Shown here: piece by piece, positions 25,908 to 33,192 of the stretch
Position numbering within the stretch: position 1 is the first letter of the stretch
Layout of the letters: the number at the start of each line of letters is the position of its first letter
IMG/VR virus record: IMGVR_UViG_3300048588_000078
Coordinates: 1 to 47,244 of that record
Strand: one strand, 5' to 3'
DNA from: a virus
DNA length: 47,244 bases
Position numbers and translations under genes: made by a program
The notes under the pieces: generated by a model
What the model was told of the DNA's origin: nothing
The model's input: only the letters and a program-made list of their open reading frames with translations
Databases searched by the model: none

Positions 25908-26171
25908 TTATCGTGCTGTGGTCTTTGCGAGGCGTAGCTGCTCGTGGATACCGTCCACAAACGCCCGCAGTGCCTCGTTGGCTGCGTATTCAGTGTGGGG
26001 GGCGTTGACGCTCGTTCGTCTGCGTAGCAACGTCGTGTCCCATATCTTCAATATCTCGCGTGCCCGCTCGTCTGTCTCGAACACGGTGTAAAGCTGCGCG
26101 ATCCTGAAGCCTTCAGCTCTCTGCTCACGGGCGGCATCCGCCGCCGCTTGTTCCCCAAGCCAGTCATCCAT
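25908..26171 (-). CDS. Bbp19-like small phage protein
   Basis: 87-aa protein between scaffold and portal. The pattern AQLYTVFETDERAREILKIW ... RRTSVNAPHTEYAANEALR resembles the Bbp19 family of small helical phage proteins, which usually occur next to the portal gene; their function is not known to me. ATG at 26171, four bases after the portal stop. Confidence 0.6.
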   Translation of the reverse strand: MDDWLGEQAAADAAREQRAEGFRIAQLYTVFETDERAREILKIWDTTLLRRRTSVNAPHTEYAANEALRAFVDGIHEQLRLAKTTAR

Positions 26172-26175
26172 CCCT

Positions 26176-27750
26176 CTACCCCTGTGGCATCTGCCCTTCT
26201 GCTTGTGCCGCCTGCATTTTCGCGGCGTTCTCCTGCGCCCGCTGCATCAACTCTTGCTTCTCCGGCTCTGTGCGGACGAGGCCCATATCGGCGCCGTACT
26301 TCTCCATGAAGAACGCCGGCAGCTTCTCGACACGAAGTTCCTGCGCAATCAACTGCGCAGCGGCGTCCCCGAAAGGTATCATCGCTGATATGGCGTGCTG
26401 CACCGCCAACGCTTCCTCGGCGTCCTGCGACTTGGCAAACGGCGAAGTGTATTTGACCGCGACCTGCCGACCGTCGATGTTGAACTTCTCGATGAGCCCA
26501 CGCCGCTGCAGGATAAACACTCCGCGAGCGACGATCTTCTCCAACAACTCGGCCTGGATACGCCCCAGTTCACCGTTCATCGCCCACAACCGGTTACGGT
26601 CATTGACGCTGACCTCGGTTGCGCTGCGTACAGCGCCTTCAGTCGGCTCTGGCCCCAGCATCGTGCGCCGTACCCGCTGACGCAGATCAGACATGATGAC
26701 TTCCGTGATCTGGAAGTTGCCGCCGATGTCCATAACCCGCAACGAGGGGTTGCCGCTGTCGTTCGACGCCACGGGGATAACCGCGCCGGGGGCTAGAACT
26801 GCTGTGTACGGATTCAACACGCCATCGGAAACACCGGTCATCACGCCGCTGACACTCAGCGCCGCGTGCCGCAGAACGAACTCCTGCATCTTGTCCAGCG
26901 TGCGTGCATCGCTCAGTGCAAGCAGCACACGCCCGCGGCCGTAAAGCTCGCCGGCCATCTTGGTCGCGCGAGCCACAATCGTCGGGCAACTCGTGCCGTA
27001 GTCGAAGCGCCAGATGATCGCCTTGTCGGCAACCGTCATCACGACGCCGTAATACTTCTTCGTGTCTGGGTGGTAGATCTCTGCCTGGATGATTTCTACT
27101 TCGGCATCCGGTTCAAGCTCTATCTTCGCAGCGAGGTTCTCCGGCAAATCGAAAACAGACATGCCGTCGTACATGCGCGTCAGGTTGCGTACCAACGGCT
27201 TACGCAGCATGAAGGTCGTCTCAACCGTGCCGTTCGGACCTTCTTCAAGCTCAAGCGCACTTAACGGAATCGACGAAAACACAAACGGATTCTTGTCGTC
27301 GCCTTCGTCAAAGCACAACGCGCCTGTACCGACCATCAGGTCCAGCGCGGTCTCATTGATGACCTGCGGGAAGTTACTGTGGTTCAGGAAATCGAAGAAC
27401 GTGTCTGTGGCCGCCGAGAGTTTGGCGAGAATCTCGGGCGTGATCTTCGACTTGTCGATGTCGCCACCTGGCGCGAGGTTGGCCCACTTCGTCCAACCGG
27501 GAAACAGCAACGCGCAAAGTGTGTTGGCCGCCGTGTAGGTCGTCTCCTGCAGCGTTGAGTCGTACAGGATGTTGTTCCTGAACTGCCCTTCGGTTGTCCA
27601 GTTGAACGACTCACGGGCCGGCATGGCGAACCGGTAAGCGTCGGAGTATACCGACCGCCACAACTCTTTCCGTGAAGCGGCCTTGGCTCTGCGCTTGGCG
27701 AGTGCCGCGCCGTCCTCAAGGTCCGGAGGTAGCCGTTCTATGAGTGGCAC
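26176..27750 (-). CDS. Portal protein (podovirus head-tail connector)
   Basis: 524-aa portal, length typical for T7 gp8-like connectors. Recognisable parts are the opening SRKELWRSVYSDAYRFAMPA, LQETTYTAANTLCALLFPGW (clip/stem entrance), then FLNHSNFPQVINETALDLMV and AATEVSVNDRN-type late motif (RSATEVSVNDRNRLWAMNGE). The C-terminal Ala/Gln-rich helix (NAAKMQAAQAEGQ) suits a crown/barrel. Start is GTG overlapping the upstream TAG by one base. It forms the dodecameric DNA channel that docks terminase and tail tubular A. Confidence 0.92.
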   Translation of the reverse strand: MPLIERLPPDLEDGAALAKRRAKAASRKELWRSVYSDAYRFAMPARESFNWTTEGQFRNNILYDSTLQETTYTAANTLCALLFPGWTKWANLAPGGDIDKSKITPEILAKLSAATDTFFDFLNHSNFPQVINETALDLMVGTGALCFDEGDDKNPFVFSSIPLSALELEEGPNGTVETTFMLRKPLVRNLTRMYDGMSVFDLPENLAAKIELEPDAEVEIIQAEIYHPDTKKYYGVVMTVADKAIIWRFDYGTSCPTIVARATKMAGELYGRGRVLLALSDARTLDKMQEFVLRHAALSVSGVMTGVSDGVLNPYTAVLAPGAVIPVASNDSGNPSLRVMDIGGNFQITEVIMSDLRQRVRRTMLGPEPTEGAVRSATEVSVNDRNRLWAMNGELGRIQAELLEKIVARGVFILQRRGLIEKFNIDGRQVAVKYTSPFAKSQDAEEALAVQHAISAMIPFGDAAAQLIAQELRVEKLPAFFMEKYGADMGLVRTEPEKQELMQRAQENAAKMQAAQAEGQMPQG

Positions 27751-28046
27751 TATTTTGTGTCTTTATTTTTCAAAAAACCAAACTTCCTGGCAAACTTCCC
27801 GGGGGACCTGACTTTGTTGGATTGCACCATCCCGTAGTTGCCCGTACCTGGGGATGCCGCTGAATCCCCACTCGGCAACCGCGTATCCGAAGCTCCCCTG
27901 AAAGACCGCATACCTGTAGAGGCGTTGTACATACGCCGGACACGGACATTCTGCTCATCATCAAGCTCAAGCAGTTGCTCCGTCTGCCGCTTGCGCAATG
28001 CAATCGACGCGGGATCTTCTTTCGGCGTTTTAGGCTTGCTGCCCAT
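27750..28046 (-). CDS. Small basic protein upstream of portal
   Basis: 98-aa protein, start MGSKPKTPKEDPASIALRKR, with a charged helical segment (LRKRQTEQLLELDDEQNVRV) and a basic, Gly/Lys-rich C-terminus (KVRSPGKFARKFGFLKNKDT). Small proteins of this plan sit next to portal genes in several podoviruses, but no function is established that I can cite. It is packed directly between the portal and the papain-fold candidate; ATG start. Confidence 0.6.
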   Translation of the reverse strand: MGSKPKTPKEDPASIALRKRQTEQLLELDDEQNVRVRRMYNASTGMRSFRGASDTRLPSGDSAASPGTGNYGMVQSNKVRSPGKFARKFGFLKNKDTK

Positions 28047-28457
28047 TCAGGCCCCTCTCGTCTTTTTGAGGTAGTTGTATAGCTGATACGGCGTCTTTAT
28101 CCACGCCTTCCGGATACAGAGGACCAGCTTCACGGCCTCTACGCATGTTATTGGCCCGTGAACCCACGGGGCCTTCAAGCCGCCTGTCTTTATGGACTTC
28201 CTCACACGGAAAAACGTAGGCTTGAACTCGACGCCTACCGCCCCCAAAGGCTCCTGCAAGTACGCTTCGAGGGTAGGTATCTCGTAGCAAGGATTGAGCC
28301 GAACCCAAACGCCCCTGTCACGGACCCAGACTTCAACATGCTTGAAGCCGTCGCGAAGCGGTTTGATGTACCACTTCGCTTCCCCCTCCGGCAAGTTCCG
28401 GAACACTACCCACGCATCGAGCGGGTAGTGATCCGCGAGGTCTACCACACTTATCAT
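28047..28457 (-). CDS. Possible permuted NlpC/P60 (papain-fold) protein
   Basis: 136-aa protein whose start overlaps the terminase stop by 4 nt. I see a His on a predicted strand (H40 in DGFKHVEVW) followed by a Cys at the start of a helix (C105 in HGPITCVEAVKLVLCI), then TPYQLYNYLKK. His-before-Cys order with the Cys opening a helix is that of circularly permuted papain folds (LRAT/YiiX type) rather than ordinary NlpC/P60. If active it could be a virion peptidase or acyl-hydrolase used at entry or maturation; it could also be inactive. The fold is inferred from spacing alone. Confidence 0.42.
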   Translation of the reverse strand: MISVVDLADHYPLDAWVVFRNLPEGEAKWYIKPLRDGFKHVEVWVRDRGVWVRLNPCYEIPTLEAYLQEPLGAVGVEFKPTFFRVRKSIKTGGLKAPWVHGPITCVEAVKLVLCIRKAWIKTPYQLYNYLKKTRGA

Positions 28458-29920
28458 GCGTCAAACGGAGACCACGATGCTCTCGGCATCACCGCCCTTT
28501 GCGGGGCTGGCCTTTCTGATGGCCCGGCGTTGACAATGCTGTGTTCCCCCGCGTCCATCAGCCCGTACTCTGCCGCTTCCGCAACGTGCGAAAACATATC
28601 CTTCACCGGCACGTCGCGGTAGCGCGAATCGTCGGTCAGCAGTTTGACCCGTGCGTAGTGATAGCCCCCCGCCAGCGCCTTGCGCAAGTGCTTCATCTTC
28701 GGCGACAGCAGCAGCCCTGGCTTGCCGCCCACCGTGCGGGTCAACGGCCGATCCAGCGCCGCACGCCGGATCTCCGGGTCGTTGGTCGTACACGGCAGCG
28801 CCGGCACGCCATGCGCCCGCAGCACACGAAACGCCGTGTCGCTGTCGGTCTGCGCCCGAATGTCGCCAGACGGATCACCACGAAAGACGAAAGTTATCGC
28901 CCCCGCACACTTGGCCTGCATCTCGGCACAGCGAACCTTCAGCTCGTTGGCCAGCAGTTTCGCGTCACCGTCCTCGATGACGATCTCCTCAAGGCCGTAC
29001 CACTGATTGTTGACCTGCCGCTGCCAGAACACCGCAGCGGGGGTAAGCCCGAAGTCGAGCCCCACGTAGCAGATCCCTGCCACCGGCTCCAGAATCTCCT
29101 TGGCCAAATGAATCGACTCAGAGTAGTCCGGATGGACCGGCTTGCCGTCAAAGCTCAAACCGATCTGATTGGCCAGGTTAACCTTGATCCAATCTTCCTT
29201 GCGGCCCTGCATCTGCTTCTGGTAGTAGCTCTCACGGATGCTGGGGACGCCTTCGCACTCCGGGTTCACCACCCACTTGTCGTCAACCTTGATGACGCCC
29301 GGTGGCTGGGTGAAGAACTCCCAATCCGGCATGTCGCCCAGCTCCCACAGATCCTGCATACTCTGCAGCCAGTGGTCGCCATCCCATGCGTTTGTGTCTG
29401 CCATGATGCCGGACCAGTTGTGCCACCCGAAGCCCTTGAATCGCCCCGTGCGTGAATGCAGGGTGTCGATCACGGACTTGGGTTGCTGCTTGATCTCGTT
29501 GGCCCACGCACCGGTCAGGTTCGCACCGCGAATACGCTCGGCAGCCTTCTCGGAGTCCAGCGCGATGAACATGACGTTGGATACTACGCGAGTGCCGTCG
29601 TCAAGGTCGAAGTCGAGTCGGTGCTCCGGCGGCGGGCCAAACGTGAAGCTGCCACAACCTTTAGGCACCACGGACATCCAGTCGCGGATCGTCGTAGACT
29701 TCAACTGCGGCAACGTGCCGCGAGTCACCATCCAGTTCGATTCGCGGATGCCCTGCTTGTTGGGCACCTCGCTACACAGTAACTTGAACAGTTTGACCGC
29801 CGTGGCAATCGTCTTGCCGGCGCCCAGCGGCCCCCGCAAAATCTGCACATTCTTCGACGACTCGCCAAACCGCTCCAGCGTCGGCCCCTGCGCCTTGTAA
29901 ACCAACTGAGCCTTGCTCAA
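28454..29920 (-). CDS. Terminase large subunit
   Basis: 488-aa packaging motor. ATPase: Walker A GPLGAGKT at 30-37, Walker B region GAWANE with catalytic E142, adenine/Q-like lead NVQILRG. Nuclease (RNase H-like): first Asp D289 in YVGLDFGLTPA, further acidics in FRGDPSGDIRAQTD and the C-terminal MFSHVAEAAEYGLM. Start is TTG overlapping the small-subunit stop (TTGA) with GAGG seven bases upstream. It cuts concatemers and drives DNA through the portal. Confidence 0.95.
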   Translation of the reverse strand: MSKAQLVYKAQGPTLERFGESSKNVQILRGPLGAGKTIATAVKLFKLLCSEVPNKQGIRESNWMVTRGTLPQLKSTTIRDWMSVVPKGCGSFTFGPPPEHRLDFDLDDGTRVVSNVMFIALDSEKAAERIRGANLTGAWANEIKQQPKSVIDTLHSRTGRFKGFGWHNWSGIMADTNAWDGDHWLQSMQDLWELGDMPDWEFFTQPPGVIKVDDKWVVNPECEGVPSIRESYYQKQMQGRKEDWIKVNLANQIGLSFDGKPVHPDYSESIHLAKEILEPVAGICYVGLDFGLTPAAVFWQRQVNNQWYGLEEIVIEDGDAKLLANELKVRCAEMQAKCAGAITFVFRGDPSGDIRAQTDSDTAFRVLRAHGVPALPCTTNDPEIRRAALDRPLTRTVGGKPGLLLSPKMKHLRKALAGGYHYARVKLLTDDSRYRDVPVKDMFSHVAEAAEYGLMDAGEHSIVNAGPSERPAPQRAVMPRASWSPFDA

Positions 29921-30561
29921 TTGTCGTCCTCTGGTACCGCGGTGAACTCGCCGTCCATGATCGGTGTGGCCTGCTGGTCGCCGGCCAGGTTAACGATCTG
30001 AACCGTTACTCTGGTCTGCTCCTCGTCAGTTCCCCACAGCCGCTTGTTCTTGCCCAGCAACTCAGCCGCCTTCAGCGCCAGCTCCGGGTTGCGCAACGCT
30101 TCGAGCGCGCCGCCTTCAGGAGTGGTCAGCAACTTCCCGTCGCGGCCTCGAAGCTGGATCACGTCCATGCCGTAGTCGTGGATCTCCTTGACCCGCGCCA
30201 ACACACCGTCGCCACTCAAGCCCAGCATGGACTCGGAGTACCGCTTGGCCGTCTCTATCGCGCCGCCCACATCCTTGCGTTGGCGCCAGCGAGTGTACGT
30301 GCTCTTGTCGAGCCGGTACCCAAGCCCGTACATGATCTGCTGGGCGTTGGTCAGGTGGAAGTTGGTCTGCACCAGCGCGTCCAGGTAATGCCGGTGCTGC
30401 AGCCCCAACGCTTTCTTCTGGAGAAGGTACTTCTTGCGAAGGCTGGTCGCTTCGCCGGGCTCCACCGGCTTCGGAACCGGCTTCGGCTTGCGCGGGTGCT
30501 TCGTGAAGTGCCAGTCCGGCACATTCGACGGCTCGTCGAGGGCAAGCCAATCCCCGCTCAA
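29917..30561 (-). CDS. Terminase small subunit (probable)
   Basis: 214-aa protein immediately upstream of the large subunit. A central helix-turn-helix-like segment (about 55-100: RHYLDALVQTNFHLTNAQQI then GLGYRLDKSTYTRWRQRKDV) could bind pac/cos DNA; MDVIQLRGRDGKLLTTPEGG and an acidic tail follow. TTG start overlaps the upstream stop (TTGA). Size and position fit a TerS; direct sequence hallmarks are weaker than for TerL. Its N-terminus MSGDWLALDEP shares DWLAL with the upstream gene. Confidence 0.75.
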   Translation of the reverse strand: MSGDWLALDEPSNVPDWHFTKHPRKPKPVPKPVEPGEATSLRKKYLLQKKALGLQHRHYLDALVQTNFHLTNAQQIMYGLGYRLDKSTYTRWRQRKDVGGAIETAKRYSESMLGLSGDGVLARVKEIHDYGMDVIQLRGRDGKLLTTPEGGALEALRNPELALKAAELLGKNKRLWGTDEEQTRVTVQIVNLAGDQQATPIMDGEFTAVPEDDN

Positions 30562-31196
30562 GACGCCTTCCCTGCCGGAAGCAGGATCAGTTTACCTGAA
30601 CCAACACCGCGCCGTTTCCGCACGCCCGCCAACCCGGCAGCCCGCTCAGCCGCGACAGGGCCGCCCCGCATTCCGATCAGAATGTCGATGTACTGCAGAT
30701 AGTCGTTATACACTCGCGCCGCCATACCGGTGTCGTAGCGCCCTTTCAAACGGCTCGACATCTCCTCAAGGCAGTCTGTGTACGCGATCCAATCCCGCTT
30801 GCAGGCATTGAGCATCGCCTGCCGCCGTACATCCGCATCAGACAGCTCGCCCAAAAACATACCCTTGCGGGCAAACGGGGAACTCTCTGTTACCTTGTAT
30901 ATCTCAACATCGTCCTGCGTCTCGACGTAGGTGTACTGCCCCTCGCTGATGAAACGCCTGTGACGCTCCAGCGTGGTCGGGTTAGCCACCGTCACCTTCT
31001 CGCCGTTCACAACGCGAGTCGGCCGGAAGTAAACGTACTCCCCGTCGCAGAGCCACATACGCGAATTGCCGGAAAGCGACTTCACCATCGCCTTCGCCCG
31101 CTTATGCTCGTGCGGCAGCTTCTTCGCCGCCTCTACCGAGGCCCCCCGCTTCTTCTTACCTGGCAACGCCAGCCAATCCGTACTCCCCGCGCTCAT
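30558..31196 (-). CDS. Conserved hypothetical protein upstream of terminase
   Basis: 212-aa basic protein using ATG 31196, which has a GGAG six bases upstream; the adjacent TTG at 31199 is too close. N-terminal MSAGSTDWLALPGKKKRGAS, then KAMVKSLSGNSRMWLCDGEY and VTVANPTTLERHRRFISEG (beta-rich), then helices (ADVRRQAMLNACKRDWIAYT). No enzyme motif seen. As first protein of the packaging block it may assist terminase or be an early-late regulator; not known. Confidence 0.6.
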   Translation of the reverse strand: MSAGSTDWLALPGKKKRGASVEAAKKLPHEHKRAKAMVKSLSGNSRMWLCDGEYVYFRPTRVVNGEKVTVANPTTLERHRRFISEGQYTYVETQDDVEIYKVTESSPFARKGMFLGELSDADVRRQAMLNACKRDWIAYTDCLEEMSSRLKGRYDTGMAARVYNDYLQYIDILIGMRGGPVAAERAAGLAGVRKRRGVGSGKLILLPAGKAS

Positions 31197-31261
31197 CAAC
31201 TTCTCCTTCGATTGGGTGTCGCGTTACCGCGGCCAATAGGCACTTCAGCTATTCAAAACTC

Positions 31262-31290
31262 TCGCGTTTACGCGAAATTCCGTATACGGA
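31262..31290. other. Two adjacent perfect palindromes (operator candidates)
   Basis: TCGCGTTTACGCGA (6-bp arms, 31262-31275) and the perfect 12-bp TCCGTATACGGA (31279-31290) stand side by side in the 94-nt non-coding gap between the 28-aa peptide and the 212-aa gene. They could be protein-binding sites or a small transcript structure. Nothing else is seen in the gap apart from the Shine-Dalgarno of the downstream gene. Confidence 0.45.
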
Positions 31291-31377
31291 TCAGCCGACG
31301 AAGGATAACGCCCCGAGGCTGACGATAAACACCGCCGCGAAACTGACAATCGCGCGCTTGACGACTTCTCGAAGCAT
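31291..31377 (-). CDS. 28-aa membrane micro-protein at the head of the late operon
   Basis: ATG at 31377 with AAGGA five bases upstream opens a 28-codon ORF (MLREVVKRAIVSFAAVFIVS then LGALSFVG): a basic start, then one hydrophobic segment of about 17 residues. It is the first coding sequence of the leftward transcript. Such peptides can be superinfection-exclusion or leader peptides; I cannot choose. A longer in-frame extension to 31545 runs through the promoter and is not credible. Confidence 0.6.
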   Translation of the reverse strand: MLREVVKRAIVSFAAVFIVSLGALSFVG

Positions 31378-31396
31378 ACAAATCCTTGCAAAAGGT

Positions 31397-31477
31397 CCGG
31401 CCGCCAAGCCAACCCCTGATGCGCGCCGGGAGAAACAGCGGGGGAGGGTCAGGGTGTTCAAGGGGCCTGGCGGCCGG
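31397..31477 (-). other. Long-range inverted repeat in the late leader
   Basis: CCGGCCGCCA at 31397-31406 is perfectly complementary to TGGCGGCCGG at 31468-31477, and the match extends with one mismatch through a further GCC. It encloses about 60 nt in the untranslated leader between the leftward promoter and the micro-protein. It may fold the 5' leader and affect translation or mRNA stability. No gene lies in 31378-31515. Confidence 0.5.
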
Positions 31478-31515
31478 GTTATACCGAAGTGGGCGTAAAA
31501 AGGTCCATTGATTAA

Positions 31516-31545
31516 AGTATAAGCCTTTTTCGGAATGAATTGCAA
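31516..31545 (-). promoter_or_regulatory. Sigma70-like promoter for the leftward late operon
   Basis: On the minus strand -35 TTGCAA (31545-31540), 18-bp spacer, -10 TATACT (31521-31516). It is AT-rich against a GC-rich background and lies just upstream of the leader and the 28-aa gene, facing left into the whole virion block. Confidence 0.6.
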
Positions 31546-31707
31546 GTTTTCTGGAAAATTTTTCGCAAGTGCTTGATTTTGCTCACCGTGTGGAAGGGGG
31601 TGTGGCTTCGCCGCTATGCCGTTTTGCGCAAGTGCTTTTTAATGGGCGCACTTGACGTGAGCGATTGGGTGCGATTGGGTGCGATGCCGCGTAGGCGTAA
31701 TGCCGCT

Positions 31708-31787
31708 GACCCTCAATGCCACCGACCCTCAATGCCACCGACCCTCAATGCCACCGACCCTCAATGCCGCCGACCCTCAATGCCGCA
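31708..31787 (-). repeat. Iteron cluster A: five 16-bp tandem units
   Basis: Five head-to-tail copies of GACCCTCAATGCCRCC at 31708, 31724, 31740, 31756 and 31772, without spacers; only the last few bases vary. Read on the minus strand the unit is GGYGGCATTGAGGGTC, so the cluster has the GGCATTG core of clusters B and C in the opposite orientation. Confidence 0.9.
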
Positions 31788-31983
31788 ATGCGGTAATGCG
31801 ACTTGAAATTTGGAAAATTCCGTGTGCGGGTAGTGATAACGCGCGCGAAACCGAATTCGGGGATGGGGGTCGCGCGTACACGCTGCCACACGCGCGCCTG
31901 CAATAGGGCGAAAAGGCATTGCCGCTTCCCCGCTATGAGGCATCGCCGCTATGAGGCAATGCCGCCCTACCGCAGATCCTGCC

Positions 31984-32090
31984 CAGCATTGCGACCTGGC
32001 GGCATTGCGACCTCCCGGCATTGCGACCTGGCGGCATTGCGACCTGGCAGCATTGCGACCTGATGGCATTGCGACCTTGCGGCATTACCG
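31984..32090 (+). repeat. Iteron cluster B: six 16-bp units plus a partial
   Basis: Units of CGGCATTGCGACCTGG start at 31984, 32000, 32016, 32032, 32048 and 32064, followed by a decayed copy (CGGCATTACCG). The core GCATTGCGACCT is invariant in the six full copies; the variable bases are the first two and last two of each unit. Confidence 0.92.
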
Positions 32091-32120
32091 TTAGCTATCG
32101 GCGGGCTCGATTACCGCCGG

Positions 32121-32129
32121 TTATCCGCA
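32121..32129 (+). promoter_or_regulatory. Weak DnaA-box-like site
   Basis: TTATCCGCA differs by one base from the DnaA box TTATNCACA. It lies between iteron clusters B and C, next to the first ATGGTGC-type elements. Confidence 0.35.
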
Positions 32130-32186
32130 TTGCCGATCACCCGGCACCATCCAGCACCATGCTGGCACCATCCGGGGATGGTGCAG

Positions 32187-32313
32187 GCGGCATTGCGACC
32201 AGGTGGCATTGCGACCTGGTGGCATTGCGGCCTGGTGGCATTGCGACCATGAGGCATTGCGACCCTGCCGCATATCCTGCCCGGCATTGCGACCTGGAGG
32301 CATTGCGGCCATG
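32187..32313 (+). repeat. Iteron cluster C: about seven 16-bp units
   Basis: Five regular units (GTGGCATTGCGACCTG type) start at 32187, 32203, 32219, 32235 and 32251; one unit has decayed (32267-32282) and two more follow slightly out of phase (32282 and 32298). Same strand and core as cluster B. Confidence 0.9.
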
Positions 32314-32378
32314 CGATAGCCGGCATTGCCGCTATGCCGAGAGGCGGCCATGCGATAGCCGGCATTGCCGCTATGCCG
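32305..32378 (+). repeat. 35-bp direct repeat, two copies
   Basis: A 35-bp sequence beginning GCGGCCATGCGATAGCCGGC occurs at 32305-32339 and 32344-32378 (39-bp period) at the right end of cluster C. Each copy contains one GGCATTGC core flanked by imperfect inverted arms (CATGCGATAGCCGGCAT), so it is a higher-order duplication of an iteron. Confidence 0.9.
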
Positions 32379-32579
32379 GGATGCTGCTAGGGCTTCACAC
32401 GATCGCGCTAGATGTACGATCGAGCCGGAGGCAAGGCATAGGGATGGCGGAGTGTGGGATAACGGGATATCGGCCTGCAGGCATTGCGGGATAGGTGAGT
32501 GCGGGAGCACGACCAGGCGAGACGCGGAACTAAATTATTTTCACTTTCCGTTGTTCCAGATAGTGGGCACGCTCAGCGG

Positions 32580-32623
32580 CACCATCTCACCATACCCTTC
32601 TAGGGTTATGGTGAGAGATGGTG
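32580..32623. repeat. Long hairpin built from CACCAT elements
   Basis: CACCATCTCACCATA pairs with TATGGTGAGAGATGGTG (2-nt bulge), with CCCT/AGGG extending the stem toward a short loop. There is no T tract on either strand, so it is unlikely to be a terminator; a cruciform or protein-binding role at the origin is possible. Confidence 0.7.
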
Positions 32624-32846
32624 AGCCGCATCGCGGCATTGCCGGCTGCACCATTGAGGCATGGTGCAGAAACCCTAAACCCAGCCCAAACAAGGCAAAA
32701 TCCATATAATAAACAATGAGTTAACCCTGCACCAACTAAAACATGGTGCAGCATGGTGCTGCATGGTGCAACCCATTCTAAATGAGAATGACTCTCAACA
32801 ACCTGCACCATCCGATGATGGTGAGCCGCATTGCGGCATGGTGCAG

Positions 32847-32855
32847 TTATCCACA
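32847..32855 (+). promoter_or_regulatory. Consensus DnaA box
   Basis: TTATCCACA, a perfect high-affinity DnaA site, placed directly after an ATGGTGCAG element and about 10 bp before the rightward promoter. A chance match of nine bases is possible, but the setting among iterons favours function. Confidence 0.6.
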
Positions 32856-32864
32856 GGCAGTGAC

Positions 32865-32893
32865 TTAAAAATAGTTGTTGCATTGTCTATAAA
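32865..32893 (+). promoter_or_regulatory. Sigma70-like promoter for the rightward early genes
   Basis: -35-like TTAAAA (32865-32870), 17-bp spacer and -10 TATAAA (32888-32893), about 50 nt upstream of the first early ATG. The -35 is weak but the -10 is good and the local DNA is AT-rich. Confidence 0.5.
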
Positions 32894-32946
32894 ACGCTGG
32901 TACAAGTATTTCCGTAGATTCAATAACCGACTAGGAGCAACCAAAC

Positions 32947-33192
32947 ATGAACTACGGATTGCATATCATCAAAGCGCCGAGCGGCCGATACGTCTATGTC
33001 GGATCAGTACCTGCGGCATTGTGCGCAATCGTTCCGGCCTCCAAGGCTGACGTAATTGGCGGCCGGGCATACGAATCGGTAGACGGGGATCTAGTGACCG
33101 CCAAGCCTCTATCCTTTGCCAGCTATGGCGAAGCCTGGGACGCGGCAATTTATGCCGGGTTTGATCCGGCCGGCAATGGGGAACTGTCATGA
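32947..33192 (+). CDS. First early gene, small hypothetical protein
   Basis: 81-aa protein with AGGAG nine bases before the ATG. Sequence MNYGLHIIKAPSGRYVYVGS then SYGEAWDAAIYAGFDPAGNG suggests a small a/b fold. As the first gene behind the early promoter it is a candidate host-takeover or anti-defence protein; no family is recognised. The stop overlaps the next ATG by 4 nt. Confidence 0.7.
   Translation: MNYGLHIIKAPSGRYVYVGSVPAALCAIVPASKADVIGGRAYESVDGDLVTAKPLSFASYGEAWDAAIYAGFDPAGNGELS

Larger units (their letters stand above)
32144..32846. repeat. Second repeat family: ATGGTGC / GCACCAT elements
   Basis: About 17 copies of CACCAT or its complement, most within a CTGCACCAT/ATGGTGCAG 9-mer. 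Groups: 32144-32184 (three direct, one inverted), 32579-32623 (hairpin), 32646-32669 (perfect 9-bp inverted repeat around TGAGGC), 32726-32769 (including three ATGGTGC units at 10-bp spacing), 32803-32823 and 32838-32846. The last copy abuts the DnaA box. Ten-base spacing suggests one-face protein binding. Confidence 0.85.
31546..32946. other. Repeat-rich non-coding region, candidate replication origin
   Basis: About 1.4 kb separate the leftward and rightward genes. It holds three iteron clusters, an array of ATGGTGC/GCACCAT elements, a long hairpin, a perfect DnaA box with a second 8/9 match, and AT-rich stretches around 32530-32550 and 32695-32725. ORFs up to 157 codons cross it, but the repeat unit is 16 bp, so the same motif is read in all frames in turn, which argues against coding. 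Iterons plus DnaA box plus AT-rich DNA is the classic plan of a plasmid or phage origin; no test of function is possible here. Confidence 0.65.

Noticed and set aside
31708-32313. CRISPR array
   Set aside because: The 16-bp units are contiguous, without unique spacers, and there are no cas genes; they are iterons or tandem repeats.
31540-32494. Several overlapping ORFs of 75-157 codons across the repeat region
   Set aside because: The 16-bp period shifts frame at every unit, the ORFs lack Shine-Dalgarno sites and their proteins are only repeat translations.
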